Positions 1 through 9,749 of a DNA stretch of 64,000 nucleotides are shown here, one piece after another. This stretch comes from Firmicutes bacterium CAG:24053_14. Its GTDB lineage: Bacteria > Bacillota > Clostridia > Oscillospirales > Oscillospiraceae. The stretch covers positions 189,776 through 253,775 of the forward strand of contig MNSZ01000046.1 in assembly GCA_001916715.1 (NCBI GenBank). Reading direction: 5' to 3'. The translations under genes were made by a program, and so were the position numbers. The notes under the pieces are model-generated. The model worked only from the letters and a program-made list of their open reading frames with translations. It was not told the DNA's origin and searched no databases. Position 1 is the stretch's first letter, and each line of letters begins with the position of its first letter.

Positions 1-257
1 ATCAGGATAGGACGCTGCGGTTTACCCTCTGCCGCCCGGCACTTGCCATGCAGGATGCCGGCGGTCAGGTAGGCGAAGGTCTTGCCGATGCCGGTCCCCG
101 CGTCGCACAGGGCGATGCTGCCGTCCAGCATGGCGTCCAGGATGCTGTGACACAGCCGGATCTGTTCCGGCCGCTCCGCCATGCCCCTCTGAGGCAATAG
201 GGTTTTAAAAATATAGTCGATTTCCTCATGGGCCTTTTCATGGGTATATTTCTTCAT
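1..257 (-). CDS. DinG-like superfamily 2 helicase, N-terminal fragment (runs off the window)
   Basis: The reading frame starts at an ATG behind the Shine-Dalgarno AAAGGACGG and continues past the window edge, so only about 85 residues are visible. They include a Walker A motif, GTGIGKT, preceded by a Q-motif-like RPEQ, as in DinG/Rad3-type ATP-dependent DNA helicases. In clostridial integrative elements such helicases are common cargo near the regulatory end. Its closest neighbour is the sigma-like gene, about 400 bases upstream on the same strand. The family call rests on the N-terminus alone; the iron-sulfur cysteines and helicase motifs II-VI lie outside the window. Confidence 0.7.
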   Translation of the reverse strand, partial: MKKYTHEKAHEEIDYIFKTLLPQRGMAERPEQIRLCHSILDAMLDGSIALCDAGTGIGKTFAYLTAGILHGKCRAAEGKPQRPIL

Positions 258-657
258 GGATACTTCCGTCCTTTTATCTTTTTTCGTGTTCCCATCGTAT
301 TCGCACTCGCCCCCCCGATGGGTTCGGGAACAATGCGGGCAGGCCCCTGGCCGGGGCCTCACGGGCATATTTCCGGGATCTCTACTGCTTTCAATCCCGG
401 AGCAGCGCCGCCTGTCTTACGCGCAGGCCGTGCTTGGTGTGTCATTATTCGAGCCGTTCCATCTCTTGTCCGGCCTGCCAGGGTCGGCCGCAGGCGGAAT
501 CGCTCACCGGCCACTGGGCCGGGTCTTGGCGCGCGCTGTGGGGTGGGTACGGCTGCGTGTTACCCGCATTGCTGGTATGCACTTTTCAAGGAGCAGCGAA
601 GGGGGAGGTATTTCCCCCTTTCGCTGTCCTCCCGAAAAAGGGGCTGGGTGAATACCC
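258..657 (-). other. GC-rich non-coding stretch of the mobile element
   Basis: This 400-base gap between the sigma-like gene and the helicase holds no convincing gene; the open frames across it are GC-driven and lack ribosome binding sites. It contains one strong stem-loop at 596-624 (arms GCGAAGGGGGA and TTCCCCCTTTCGC, one unpaired T). The stem-loop lies about 35 bases past the sigma-like stop and has no U-tract. The remainder is very GC-rich. Such a long, well-maintained spacer might be a leader RNA or an origin-like region, but nothing here proves that. Confidence 0.5.
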
Positions 658-1152
658 TCACGCCGCAAATTTTTCAAAATATTTTTTCATGTCCCGCAGG
701 ATCCGGTCCCTGCGCTTGATAACGGCCCGCTGGGTCACGCCGATTCGCCGGGCGTATTCTCTGGTGGAGAGGTGGTCGTAGAACAGCGCGGTGATGAGCT
801 GCCTGTCCCGGTCCTCCAAGGCGATAAGCGCCGCCAGCAGAAGGCTGGTCAGTTCTTCCCGCTCCCGTTCCGACTCCCGTGCAAGGACGCAGTCCTCGGC
901 GCTGGGCGCCGTTTCCGCGCCCACATAGTCCGGCAAAACGCCGTCCTCTGCCATCTGTTCCATGGAGAGGACCTTGCCAGTGGGCAGATCCTCGCTGAGA
1001 TACCGCTCCCGCCGGTCCATCTGGGCATACGCCGCGAATACGTCCTCTGTGACCGCCACATCCCTACCATCCACGGTGATGATGTTGGCGATGACAGTTC
1101 CATTCTCGTCCCTGATTTTTCTGTAGTTGCGATTTTCCTGCCATTTTTCCAT
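658..1152 (-). CDS. Sigma-70 region 4-like regulator of the mobile element
   Basis: A 164-residue protein. The C-terminal half carries a sigma-factor region 4-like helix-turn-helix (residues about 110-155, with LEDRDRQLI, LSTREYARRIGVTQRAV and a basic end). The N-terminal half is acidic and of unknown fold. I start it at the ATG of MEKWQE, behind GGAG at nine bases, rather than at a TTG five codons earlier. Proteins of this shape are typical of Firmicutes conjugative elements, where they sit near excision and transfer genes. A regulatory role is inferred from the fold and position; it lacks region 2 and is not a complete sigma factor. Confidence 0.7.
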   Translation of the reverse strand: MEKWQENRNYRKIRDENGTVIANIITVDGRDVAVTEDVFAAYAQMDRRERYLSEDLPTGKVLSMEQMAEDGVLPDYVGAETAPSAEDCVLARESEREREELTSLLLAALIALEDRDRQLITALFYDHLSTREYARRIGVTQRAVIKRRDRILRDMKKYFEKFAA

Positions 1153-1280
1153 AGTCGTGATCTCCAATCTCAGATTTTTTAGGGGAAACTTCTGAGTTGG
1201 GGATCACGGGTACTTTGCTATGTAGGGCTGCCAGGCGTTCCGCATTTCGTGCCTTTCCGCTGTTCTGCCGCGGAAAAGCG

Positions 1281-1327
1281 CAAAAAAAGAGCCTTACAGC
1301 ACAGCAGAACTGCTGCCTGTAAGGCTC
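1281..1327 (-). terminator. Intrinsic terminator after the zinc-ribbon gene
   Basis: Long hairpin with outer arms GAGCCTTACAG and CTGTAAGGCTC and an inner CAGCAG/CTGCTG stem. On the minus strand it is followed by seven U residues. It ends the minus-strand transcript carrying the regulator, metallopeptidase and zinc-ribbon genes and separates it from the sigma-like gene. Confidence 0.88.
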
Positions 1328-1404
1328 CGAACACGGTGGATCCCGCTGCTGATGCGGGCGGTTGGTGCGCTTGACGAGGTCGATACTCTATATTCTATTT
1401 GCTT

Positions 1405-1605
1405 TTAGGAATGTCCTGCCTTTTCAAAGGAGATGCCAATCTGCAGCCCGCACTTTGGACATTTGGAGAACAGCTCCGCCTTGTCCGCATGCTCCGGGCC
1501 GTAGAGGTGCAGGCGCCCCGGATCCACGTCGGCTGCGGCATCAATGACGCGCCCTTTACCGCACACAGGGCAGCGCACCGCATGGGTTCTTTTCACTTGT
1601 TGCAT
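1405..1605 (-). CDS. Small zinc-ribbon protein
   Basis: 66 residues with two CxxC pairs, CPVCGKG near residue 12 and CPKCG near residue 49, enough to bind one zinc ion. It has an ideal ribosome binding site (AGAAGGAGG) seven bases before the ATG. The gene lies 54 bases below the ImmA-like gene, with a palindromic operator in the gap, so it is probably part of the same regulated unit or has its own repressed promoter. Its function is unknown; proteins of this size and pattern occur in clostridial phages and integrative elements. Confidence 0.7.
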   Translation of the reverse strand: MQQVKRTHAVRCPVCGKGRVIDAAADVDPGRLHLYGPEHADKAELFSKCPKCGLQIGISFEKAGHS

Positions 1606-1623
1606 GGCGTTCCTCCTTCTAAA

Positions 1624-1645
1624 GTGTTCTCAATTTTGAGAACAC
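1624..1645. promoter_or_regulatory. Palindromic operator, copy 1
   Basis: Perfect inverted repeat: arms GTGTTCTCAA and TTGAGAACAC around a TT. Its core GTTCTC/GAGAAC recurs exactly at 2676-2693 in the promoter of the Xre gene. It lies 19 bases upstream of the zinc-ribbon start codon. A binding site for the adjacent Xre repressor is the simplest reading. Confidence 0.7.
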
Positions 1646-1659
1646 CACAGTAAAAAATT

Positions 1660-2259
1660 TTACAGCAGATGGTGGTTGGTGAGCCGGATCCGCATGGCCT
1701 GGCGGGATACCTGAAACACCTCCGACATGGCCTGAACAATGGCCTGATTATCCCGGCCGGACCGCATTTGGTAGAAACACCGCTTGACCATTGGCATGGG
1801 CATGAGCAGGGCGGACCCAAGCATATTCGCCTGGATCTCCATACTGGTTTCCCTGACGGCAGGCTGCAGCGCCGCGCTCTCCCCGGTGCCTGTGTACAGC
1901 CCCTTGTGCAGGATCCAGTGGGACAGTTCGTGGGCCTCGGTAAATCGCAGGCGGCCGGTGCTGGTTTCTTCTTCACACAGCGAGGCATCTATGAGGATCG
2001 TGCCGGCTTTCACCGGGAACAGGGTATACTCGCCCAGTTCCATGTCGTACACGGCCTCCAGGCCGGTGTCAAAAACGGTTTTCCCTAGGATCCGGCCATT
2101 TTTGCGGAGGTACTGGAACTCCAGCGTCAGTCCGTGGCGCTCGATGAGGTCCTCGATGGGGATGGCGCGGGGCTGCCCCCGGTAGAGGCGCTCATCGTAG
2201 GCATCCAGCACACGCCGGGCGATGCTCTCCATCGTCTGCTCGGTATAATACTTCCGCAT
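1660..2259 (-). CDS. ImmA/IrrE family metallopeptidase
   Basis: 199 residues. The zinc-peptidase motif HELSH is at residues 110-114, and MEIQANMLGSALLMP follows with the glutamate expected as third ligand. In ICEBs1 and related elements ImmA cleaves the Xre-type repressor and so switches on excision and transfer genes. Here it follows the Xre gene by 16 bases with its own AGGAGG, so the two are co-transcribed, matching the known regulator/anti-repressor pairing. What signal activates it cannot be read from the sequence. Confidence 0.85.
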   Translation of the reverse strand: MRKYYTEQTMESIARRVLDAYDERLYRGQPRAIPIEDLIERHGLTLEFQYLRKNGRILGKTVFDTGLEAVYDMELGEYTLFPVKAGTILIDASLCEEETSTGRLRFTEAHELSHWILHKGLYTGTGESAALQPAVRETSMEIQANMLGSALLMPMPMVKRCFYQMRSGRDNQAIVQAMSEVFQVSRQAMRIRLTNHHLL

Positions 2260-2275
2260 GTGCCTGCCTCCTATT

Positions 2276-2653
2276 TCAGTTTCCCGGTTTCTGCCGCTGG
2301 GTGATGCGGTCTATAAATTCCTGCCATTCCTCGTCTGTGGCGTCCACTTCCTTGGCTGTCCGCAGGGCGGCCCGGACGATATCCCGTTCCATGATGTACT
2401 CCGGCAGGTCCGCGGACACCCGTTGCGTTTTAGATTTGGCGGCCAGATCCAACAGCAGTTCCGTGTCTGCCTGGCATAGCCCCAGGATCTCAATGAGGCG
2501 GTCCATCTTCTCCTTGGTGGGAGCCGGCCTTCGGTCATTCTCCATGTTGCTCATGTAGACCGGGGATACCTCCAGTTTCGCCGCCAAACCGCGCAGGGAC
2601 AGTCCGCGGGCCATCCGCTTTTCCCGCACATAACTGCCGAATGTCTGCTCCAT
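2276..2653 (-). CDS. Xre-family repressor of the mobile element
   Basis: 125 residues. The N-terminal helix-turn-helix spans about residues 8-60 (YVREKRMARGLSLRGLAAKL, then SPVYMSNMENDRRPAP). The C-terminal part is helical and acidic and may be the segment cut by the neighbouring ImmA-like protease. The start has AGGAGG at nine bases. A palindrome with GTTCTC/GAGAAC arms lies just downstream of a good promoter in front of the gene, and a second copy precedes the zinc-ribbon gene, so autoregulation is likely. Confidence 0.85.
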   Translation of the reverse strand: MEQTFGSYVREKRMARGLSLRGLAAKLEVSPVYMSNMENDRRPAPTKEKMDRLIEILGLCQADTELLLDLAAKSKTQRVSADLPEYIMERDIVRAALRTAKEVDATDEEWQEFIDRITQRQKPGN

Positions 2654-2675
2654 TATGGCGTGCCTCCTATTCTGT

Positions 2676-2693
2676 GTTCTCTTTTTCGAGAAC
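2676..2693. promoter_or_regulatory. Palindromic operator, copy 2
   Basis: GTTCTC and GAGAAC arms with a six-base spacer, positioned just downstream of the predicted transcription start of the Xre gene. It shares its core with the palindrome at 1624-1645. A repressor bound here would block transcription of its own operon. Confidence 0.7.
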
Positions 2694-2703
2694 GGCTACG
2701 CTT

Positions 2704-2732
2704 AGTATACACGCCTCCATCTCATGCCGCAA
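2704..2732 (-). promoter_or_regulatory. Promoter of the xre-immA operon
   Basis: TTGCGG, 17 bases, TATACT on the minus strand. The operator at 2676-2693 covers the region immediately after the expected start. Confidence 0.6.
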
Positions 2733-2934
2733 GAGGCCAAACGCGAGGTGCTCCTTTTATGGAACACCTCGTGCCTTTTCTTAATATGGGTATTCACTTG
2801 CCCTGTTTTTCGGGAGGTGGATGAAGGGGATTTTTCTTTTCGGGCATAAACGTAAGGCGGGACCGGGTTTGGCAACGCTGCCGGACCCGATATGCCGTTT
2901 CCTGGCCCCTCACATTTTGTAGAGGAGGGACGCA

Positions 2935-4831
<1,897 letters not shown>

Positions 4832-4832
<1 letters not shown>

Positions 4833-4874
4833 AGGAAAAGGCAGGTGCTGCCAAAGCAACACCTGCCTATCCTT
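4832..4874 (+). terminator. Terminator hairpin after the recombinase
   Basis: Arms AGGCAGGTG and CACCTGCCT, extended by AAGG/CCTT, directly after the recombinase stop. The U-tract is poor. The attachment site of the element must lie close by, probably between here and the MOSC stop at 4931, but I cannot fix its core. Confidence 0.55.
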
Positions 4875-4930
4875 AAAATTTGTAGTTGTCCCTGTCAGGC
4901 CGGACCTAAATCTCCGTGGGCTTGTTTAGC

Positions 4931-5365
4931 TTATTCCGTGATTTTGATATCGTCGCCGGTCTTTATCTCGCCGGATTCAAGAACCTTTACGAATATGCCC
5001 TCGCGCGGCATAACGCAGTCGCCTGCGGCCTTGCGTATCGCGCAGTCGTTATGGCACTCCTTGCCGATCTGCGTGACCTCGCACAGTGCCGAGCCTATAC
5101 GCAGCTTTGTGCCGACAGGCAGCGTGTGCACCGCCATGCCCTCAACAAGGATATTCTCGGCAAACGCACCGTGCTTGAGCTCAAAGCTGAGTTTTTCCTG
5201 AAGCTTTGCAACACTGTCGACCGACAGCAGACTCACCTGTCTGTGCCAATTGCCGGCATGGGCATCTCCCTCGATGCCCCAGTCCTTTTTCAAAAACGCC
5301 TCGGGGATCTCGTGCTTTTGTATTCCCCTTACGTCACTTATGCAAATTGCGGCTATCTTCGCCAT
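4931..5365 (-). CDS. MOSC-domain protein
   Basis: 144 residues covering most of a MOSC domain (sulfur-carrier module related to molybdenum-cofactor sulfurases), with DVRGIQKHEIPEA, GIEGDAHAG and a conserved cysteine in GKECHNDC. Stand-alone MOSC proteins are often encoded next to moaA in clostridia and probably act in sulfuration or transport of molybdenum cofactor. It follows moaA by three bases. Its Shine-Dalgarno sequence lies inside the last codons of moaA. The integrated element begins within 100 bases of its stop, so its 3' end may have been reformed by the insertion, although the protein looks complete. Confidence 0.85.
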   Translation of the reverse strand: MAKIAAICISDVRGIQKHEIPEAFLKKDWGIEGDAHAGNWHRQVSLLSVDSVAKLQEKLSFELKHGAFAENILVEGMAVHTLPVGTKLRIGSALCEVTQIGKECHNDCAIRKAAGDCVMPREGIFVKVLESGEIKTGDDIKITE

Positions 5366-5368
5366 TTT

Positions 5369-6328
5369 TCAGCCTCCTATACGATACATGCTCCGCTTTG
5401 CCTCGCTGCGCTCGGTCGCCGAAAGCGCGACATGCTTTTCCGGTTTGTGTGATACGGCAGAAATTATCGCATCTTTCAGTTCCTGCCCGTGCAGACCTCT
5501 GACCGGCAGCTCCTCGGCCGAATGCAGACACGGCTTCAGGCAACCGTCCGCCGTCAGGCGCAGGCGGTTGCATTCCGAGCAGAAGTGGTTGCTCAGCGGG
5601 CTTATAAGCCCGACCTCACCTTTCGCGCCGGGAAGCTTATACAGCCTTGCGACCGTGTGCTTTTCGCTCGGCACTGCGCGCAGCTGCGGCAGCCTTTCGA
5701 GCACCGCGCTGTCCGGAAGAAATGCGCTTGCCGCAAACTCACCCTTAGTATCTCCGATGGGCATAAGCTCTATGAACCTAAACTGCACGGGATAGTGCAG
5801 CGTAAGCTCGGCAAGGGACGCGATCTCATCATCGTTAAAGCCGCCGATAAGCACGGTATTGAGCTTAACAGGGCTCATCCCGGCCTCGAATGCCGCGCGT
5901 ATGCCGTCAAATGCGTCTGAAAGCTTTCCTCCGCGCGTGATCTTTGCGTATTTTTCCGCATCGAGCGTATCGAGGCTGATATTTATCCTGTGTATACCGG
6001 CTTCATACAGCTCTTTTGCGATTGACGCAAGGAGTGTGGCATTCGTCGTAAGGCTCATATCCTCTATGCCCGGTATCTCGCCGAGTGCTCGCACGAGAGG
6101 CACAATATCACTCCGCACCAGCGGCTCACCGCCCGTTATGCGCAGCTTTTTCATGCCAAGCTCCGCCGCGGCGCGAGCTATTTCCACGAACTCATCCGCG
6201 CTCATCGCTGAGTGGCAGGGGCATTCGGCCATTCCATCCGGCGGCATGCAGTAGACGCAGCGCAGGTTGCAGGCATCGGTCACCGACATGCGCAGATATT
6301 CGATTTTTCTGCCATATCCGTCAGTCAT
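5369..6328 (-). CDS. moaA: GTP 3',8-cyclase MoaA
   Basis: 319 residues, the usual MoaA length. The radical-SAM cluster motif is C20-x3-C24-x2-C27 (CNLRCVYC). The second cluster uses the cysteines of CSECNRLRLTADGCLKPC. The protein ends in RIGG, the conserved C-terminal double glycine needed for GTP cyclisation. It makes the first intermediate of molybdenum cofactor. No moaC, moaE or moeA is in the window, so the rest of the pathway must be elsewhere. It is third in a four-gene minus-strand operon, six bases after the carboxyethylornithine synthase-like gene. Confidence 0.92.
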   Translation of the reverse strand: MTDGYGRKIEYLRMSVTDACNLRCVYCMPPDGMAECPCHSAMSADEFVEIARAAAELGMKKLRITGGEPLVRSDIVPLVRALGEIPGIEDMSLTTNATLLASIAKELYEAGIHRINISLDTLDAEKYAKITRGGKLSDAFDGIRAAFEAGMSPVKLNTVLIGGFNDDEIASLAELTLHYPVQFRFIELMPIGDTKGEFAASAFLPDSAVLERLPQLRAVPSEKHTVARLYKLPGAKGEVGLISPLSNHFCSECNRLRLTADGCLKPCLHSAEELPVRGLHGQELKDAIISAVSHKPEKHVALSATERSEAKRSMYRIGG

Positions 6329-6334
6329 TTTCTT

Positions 6335-7318
6335 TTACTCGCAGAACACCCCACGGGCTTTTCTGAACTCCGCTATTCTCTCGTCGCGGATGTGTCCGTC
6401 CTTTATGACGGTCGCCTTCTTCAGCGATTCCGGGTATTCGTCGAAATCCTTTTCTATAATAATATCGATATAGTTTGAAATGCCCTCGCTGAGCACCTTT
6501 GTCACGGTTATCGGATACATGGCCGGGGTGTTATCGACCGCGTAGTGGATAACGCCGTCGACGACGTATACCGGATCGTCTATCGTCGTCGGATGCGAGG
6601 TTTCGATCTCAAGATGCGGATCGCAGCTTACATCTATTATAAGCGTGCCGGGCTTCATTTTCTTTAGATCTTCCTTATATATTATCCTGTCGGTGCGCGT
6701 GGTATCCCACATGACGCAGTTTATGAGCACATCGTAATCGAACATGTTCTTGCGGAAAAGCTGCTCGAGCCTGTGGCTGTAAACGTCAACGCGAGCACCG
6801 AGACCGTGCAGAATGCGCATTGCACCTTTTGCCGTCTGGCCGTTTCCGAGGATGGCTACGCGCGTGTCATACGGCATTTTTCCGCAGTATCTGAACGCCT
6901 GCATAACAGCAGCCTCGCCGGCAACCTCGCGGTTGCGGTAGAAGATATAACGGCCGTGCTCAAATATCTCCTCCCACGCAACGACTGTGTGCTTTTTGCG
7001 GATCATATCGCTTGTGAAGTCGATATTCTGCACCGTGTGCGCCCAGCCGAACATTATCTTGCTCTCATTTATCTCGTCGAGATAGTCTGCATCGCCGAGC
7101 TTAACATCGGTTATGATATCGCATGCAAGCGCCTGCTCGCGCGGCACTATATGGCAGCCGCAGGCCGCGTACTCTTCATCGCTCACGCCGACCGCTTCGC
7201 CGTAGCCTGTTTCAAAATACAGCTTATCTGCATTTTTTATCTTGCCTATGTGCTCCGGCAGAAGGGCGCGGCGGCCTTCGCCGTTCTTGTGGCTTATAAG
7301 GAAGCCTATCGTTTTCAT
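6335..7318 (-). CDS. N5-(carboxyethyl)ornithine synthase-like dehydrogenase
   Basis: 327 residues with the alanine dehydrogenase/transhydrogenase fold. The N-terminal substrate part includes EGRRALLPEHI, and the Rossmann motif is ILGNGQTAKG near residue 155. The N-terminus (MKTIGFLISHKNGEGRRALLP) matches what I know of lactococcal N5-(L-1-carboxyethyl)ornithine synthase, which reductively condenses pyruvate with the side-chain amine of ornithine or lysine using NADPH. It is 16 bases downstream of a large ATP-grasp gene. A link between an unusual amino acid and an ATP-grasp ligase is therefore suggested. A generic alanine dehydrogenase or saccharopine dehydrogenase-like role remains possible. 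Confidence 0.72.
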   Translation of the reverse strand: MKTIGFLISHKNGEGRRALLPEHIGKIKNADKLYFETGYGEAVGVSDEEYAACGCHIVPREQALACDIITDVKLGDADYLDEINESKIMFGWAHTVQNIDFTSDMIRKKHTVVAWEEIFEHGRYIFYRNREVAGEAAVMQAFRYCGKMPYDTRVAILGNGQTAKGAMRILHGLGARVDVYSHRLEQLFRKNMFDYDVLINCVMWDTTRTDRIIYKEDLKKMKPGTLIIDVSCDPHLEIETSHPTTIDDPVYVVDGVIHYAVDNTPAMYPITVTKVLSEGISNYIDIIIEKDFDEYPESLKKATVIKDGHIRDERIAEFRKARGVFCE

Positions 7319-7334
7319 TGATTACTCTCCTGTC

Positions 7335-9578
7335 TTAATATTTTTTCAGGTCATACTGCCTTGCCTTGAGCGCGAGCTTATCCCTGAAGAACGCCTTGAA
7401 TTCCTCGGAGTGCTCCGCGACCTTGTGCAGATCCTGATGTATGTTTATCTCAATTATCTTAAAGCCGTCATCCGTGATGGCGATATCAAAGCCGAGATAC
7501 TCAAGCTCGGGCATGAAGCGGCAGATGTCCGTTATGCCTTTTTTCATAAGCTCCCAGTTGGGAACTATGCCCTCGATCTCAACGCCGGTATCGGGATGGA
7601 TCGGGCACGGCGTGAACTTATGGTCGATTATCTTCTCGGCGCAGTAGTAGCGGCCGGTGGGAATGTCGATCTTCGCGCATATGCCGCCGTAGCCGACATT
7701 GTCGGTAAAGCCCGTTGAGGACGAGCCGATGCGCATATACGTCTGCATGATCTTCGGCTCGTACGCCGACTGGTTTACGACCGCAACGCGGATGGTGTTG
7801 ACAGAGTACGGATATATCTTCTTCAGATCCTTGTGCATGAAGAGGTATTCCGTTATGACGTAGATCGACTTAAACCCCTCTATCATGCTTTTTATCTCAT
7901 CCTCGGTCATCTCGTCGCCGTTAATGAGATATTTGCCGTCGGCATACTCCATGCGGTAAAATCCGTCGCCGTGGGTTCCGGACGAGGGCTTGAGCGCAAG
8001 CAGCTTTTCCCGGCGCAGCAGGGCGAATATTCCGTCGAACGACGCGTCAAAGCCCTCGGGGATATCCTGAAGCGCCTTTATGCAGGTCTCGCCCTCCATT
8101 TTAATTATGTCGTAGTAATACTTTGCAAGATACTGCTTGTACGGCTCAAAGACATATCGCGTCGTCGTTTTGTCGTTTATCCATATTTGATAGCTGTTGT
8201 TTATTCTGTTTAGCCAGTGGTACTGATAGTCGGACAGGAAGCTTTTATAGTTATCCTTAGTAAGCCCGTATTGCTTTATTCTGAACGACAGGAAGCCTCG
8301 CTTATAGCACCAGAGCTTCTGTGAAAGCGTTGTGCCCTTATTGTGCCGGAAGTCGTCCCAGACCGAGCTCATCCAGAGCTTCTGCATATAAGGCCTTATG
8401 CCGGGGCGGCAGCAGCGGCGCACAAAGCGCTTAAAGCGCTTATCCTTAAACGCCGTCCACCATTTTTCGCGCGTGACTACTACAGTTTCGCGCTTTTTCT
8501 CAAGCCTGTCGAGCAGGAAGCTGTTGAGCGCATCGCTGTGCGCGATCGGCGGCAGGTCGGGGTTTGTGTCAACAGAGTCGATGACAAAGCCGCCTTCCGT
8601 TAGCATGATGCTCACGGTGAAATACTCGATCTCGCTTATATATCCGGCGATACCGGTGACTGTTTTTATTATCTCGTCCCAGCAGCCGATCTTCCGGCCG
8701 TCAAGCTCGCCCGAGGGCGTAACCGCGCGGCAGCGGACATTCTCACCGTCAAGATCCGTGCAGTAATAGTCAAGCAGCTTTGTTTCTTTGAGCTTTTCGT
8801 TTGCGGCGTATATCCTCAAAAGGCAAGGCTCGCCGCTTATCTTATAAGGCTCGGCTATAACATAGCCGTATTTGAAGGTCGAGATAAGCTCATACAGGCT
8901 GTTTTTGTCGTAATACTCGCGCTTGCACGGATTTTTCTCAAAATCCTCGGGCAGGTCGTCGGGATAGTCGCTCAATAGATACGCCGCATCGTACTGATTG
9001 CCGAAAATGCTCATGCGCGCTTTGCATGCCGTGTCCTCTTTAAGCTCATAGCGATCCTCGCCCGTGCGCTTTATGACATACGCGCAGCGATTCGCCGAGG
9101 TGCGGTCGGGACGGATGACAAGCTCGCCGCGCTCATCAAGAAGCCGGATGAAATCGTCATAGTTCTCGCCGAATTTTCTGTCCACCGTGTCGATCGGCAG
9201 GAATACCTTCTTTTCCTCTCGCTCAATGATGTTGAAATACAGCTCCGGCAGGTGCTCGCGGTGGTTGATGAGCACCCTGTTTTCCGTCACAAGGTCGCCG
9301 ACCCATTTGGTGAAGCTGTTGTTAAACGGCTTGAGATACATGTAGTCAACATCGCTTATGTACTTACCCGGCGTATTTTTCAGATCGTATTTTTCAATGC
9401 TGCCGGACAGATAGCCGAGGCTGTGCGCCCACTTTTTGTCCGCCACCGGCACACCGTTATCTTCCTGCAGATCAGCGCGCACCTTTTTGTAATATAAATT
9501 GGCCAGGCGTCTTGAATAGCCTTTTTTAAGCCACGGGCGGATAAAAGCCTCACGCCTTATCCTGCTTATTACTCCCAT
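7335..9578 (-). CDS. Two-domain ATP-grasp protein (sugar-transfer-associated type)
   Basis: 747 residues from the ATG behind AGGAAAGAGAG; a frame 23 codons longer would start inside the promoter. The protein is an internal duplication. The stretch from KKWAHSLGYLS to YFNIIEREEKK aligns with the later LWCYKRGFLS to YYDIIKMEGET. The C-terminal copy keeps the nucleotide-binding lysine and glycine loop (LALKPSSGTHGDGF) and the metal-binding IIEINIHQDLH. In the N-terminal copy these read VIRPDRTSANRC and VIDSVDTNPDLP, so it is probably catalytically dead. The family (ATPgrasp_ST) accompanies polysaccharide loci; the substrate is unknown. First gene of an operon with carboxyethylornithine synthase-like, moaA and MOSC genes. 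Confidence 0.8.
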   Translation of the reverse strand: MGVISRIRREAFIRPWLKKGYSRRLANLYYKKVRADLQEDNGVPVADKKWAHSLGYLSGSIEKYDLKNTPGKYISDVDYMYLKPFNNSFTKWVGDLVTENRVLINHREHLPELYFNIIEREEKKVFLPIDTVDRKFGENYDDFIRLLDERGELVIRPDRTSANRCAYVIKRTGEDRYELKEDTACKARMSIFGNQYDAAYLLSDYPDDLPEDFEKNPCKREYYDKNSLYELISTFKYGYVIAEPYKISGEPCLLRIYAANEKLKETKLLDYYCTDLDGENVRCRAVTPSGELDGRKIGCWDEIIKTVTGIAGYISEIEYFTVSIMLTEGGFVIDSVDTNPDLPPIAHSDALNSFLLDRLEKKRETVVVTREKWWTAFKDKRFKRFVRRCCRPGIRPYMQKLWMSSVWDDFRHNKGTTLSQKLWCYKRGFLSFRIKQYGLTKDNYKSFLSDYQYHWLNRINNSYQIWINDKTTTRYVFEPYKQYLAKYYYDIIKMEGETCIKALQDIPEGFDASFDGIFALLRREKLLALKPSSGTHGDGFYRMEYADGKYLINGDEMTEDEIKSMIEGFKSIYVITEYLFMHKDLKKIYPYSVNTIRVAVVNQSAYEPKIMQTYMRIGSSSTGFTDNVGYGGICAKIDIPTGRYYCAEKIIDHKFTPCPIHPDTGVEIEGIVPNWELMKKGITDICRFMPELEYLGFDIAITDDGFKIIEINIHQDLHKVAEHSEEFKAFFRDKLALKARQYDLKKY

Positions 9579-9635
9579 TTGCTGCTCTCTTTCCTGCGGA
9601 ACAAAATCCGCATAGATATCCATTATAGCTATATT

Positions 9636-9664
9636 ATTATAGTACATGATCCGACATAATTCAA
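9636..9664 (-). promoter_or_regulatory. Promoter of the ATP-grasp/ceo/moaA/MOSC operon
   Basis: TTGAAT, 17 bases, TATAAT on the minus strand. This decides the start of the ATP-grasp gene, because the longer open frame would place the -10 box inside the coding sequence. Confidence 0.75.
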
Positions 9665-9688
9665 TCCCGAGCGACGTTAAATTATCAA

Positions 9689-9717
9689 TTGCGAATAATT
9701 ACGATATATAGTATAAT
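9689..9717 (+). promoter_or_regulatory. Promoter of the second ATP-grasp gene (divergent)
   Basis: TTGCGA, 17 bases, TATAAT. It lies back-to-back with the minus-strand promoter at 9636-9664, so the two ATP-grasp genes are divergently transcribed from one short intergenic region. Confidence 0.7.
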
Positions 9718-9749
9718 GAAACGATTTAATTAATTTCGGAGTTTTTACA

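Noticed and set aside
228..719. Overlapping plus-strand frames in the GC-rich spacer of the mobile element
   Set aside because: Open only because of high GC; no start signals and no plausible protein sequence.
9636..9647. Longer N-terminus for the first ATP-grasp protein (23 extra codons)
   Set aside because: The extra codons contain the -10 box of the promoter and lack a ribosome binding site; the ATG at 9578 has one.
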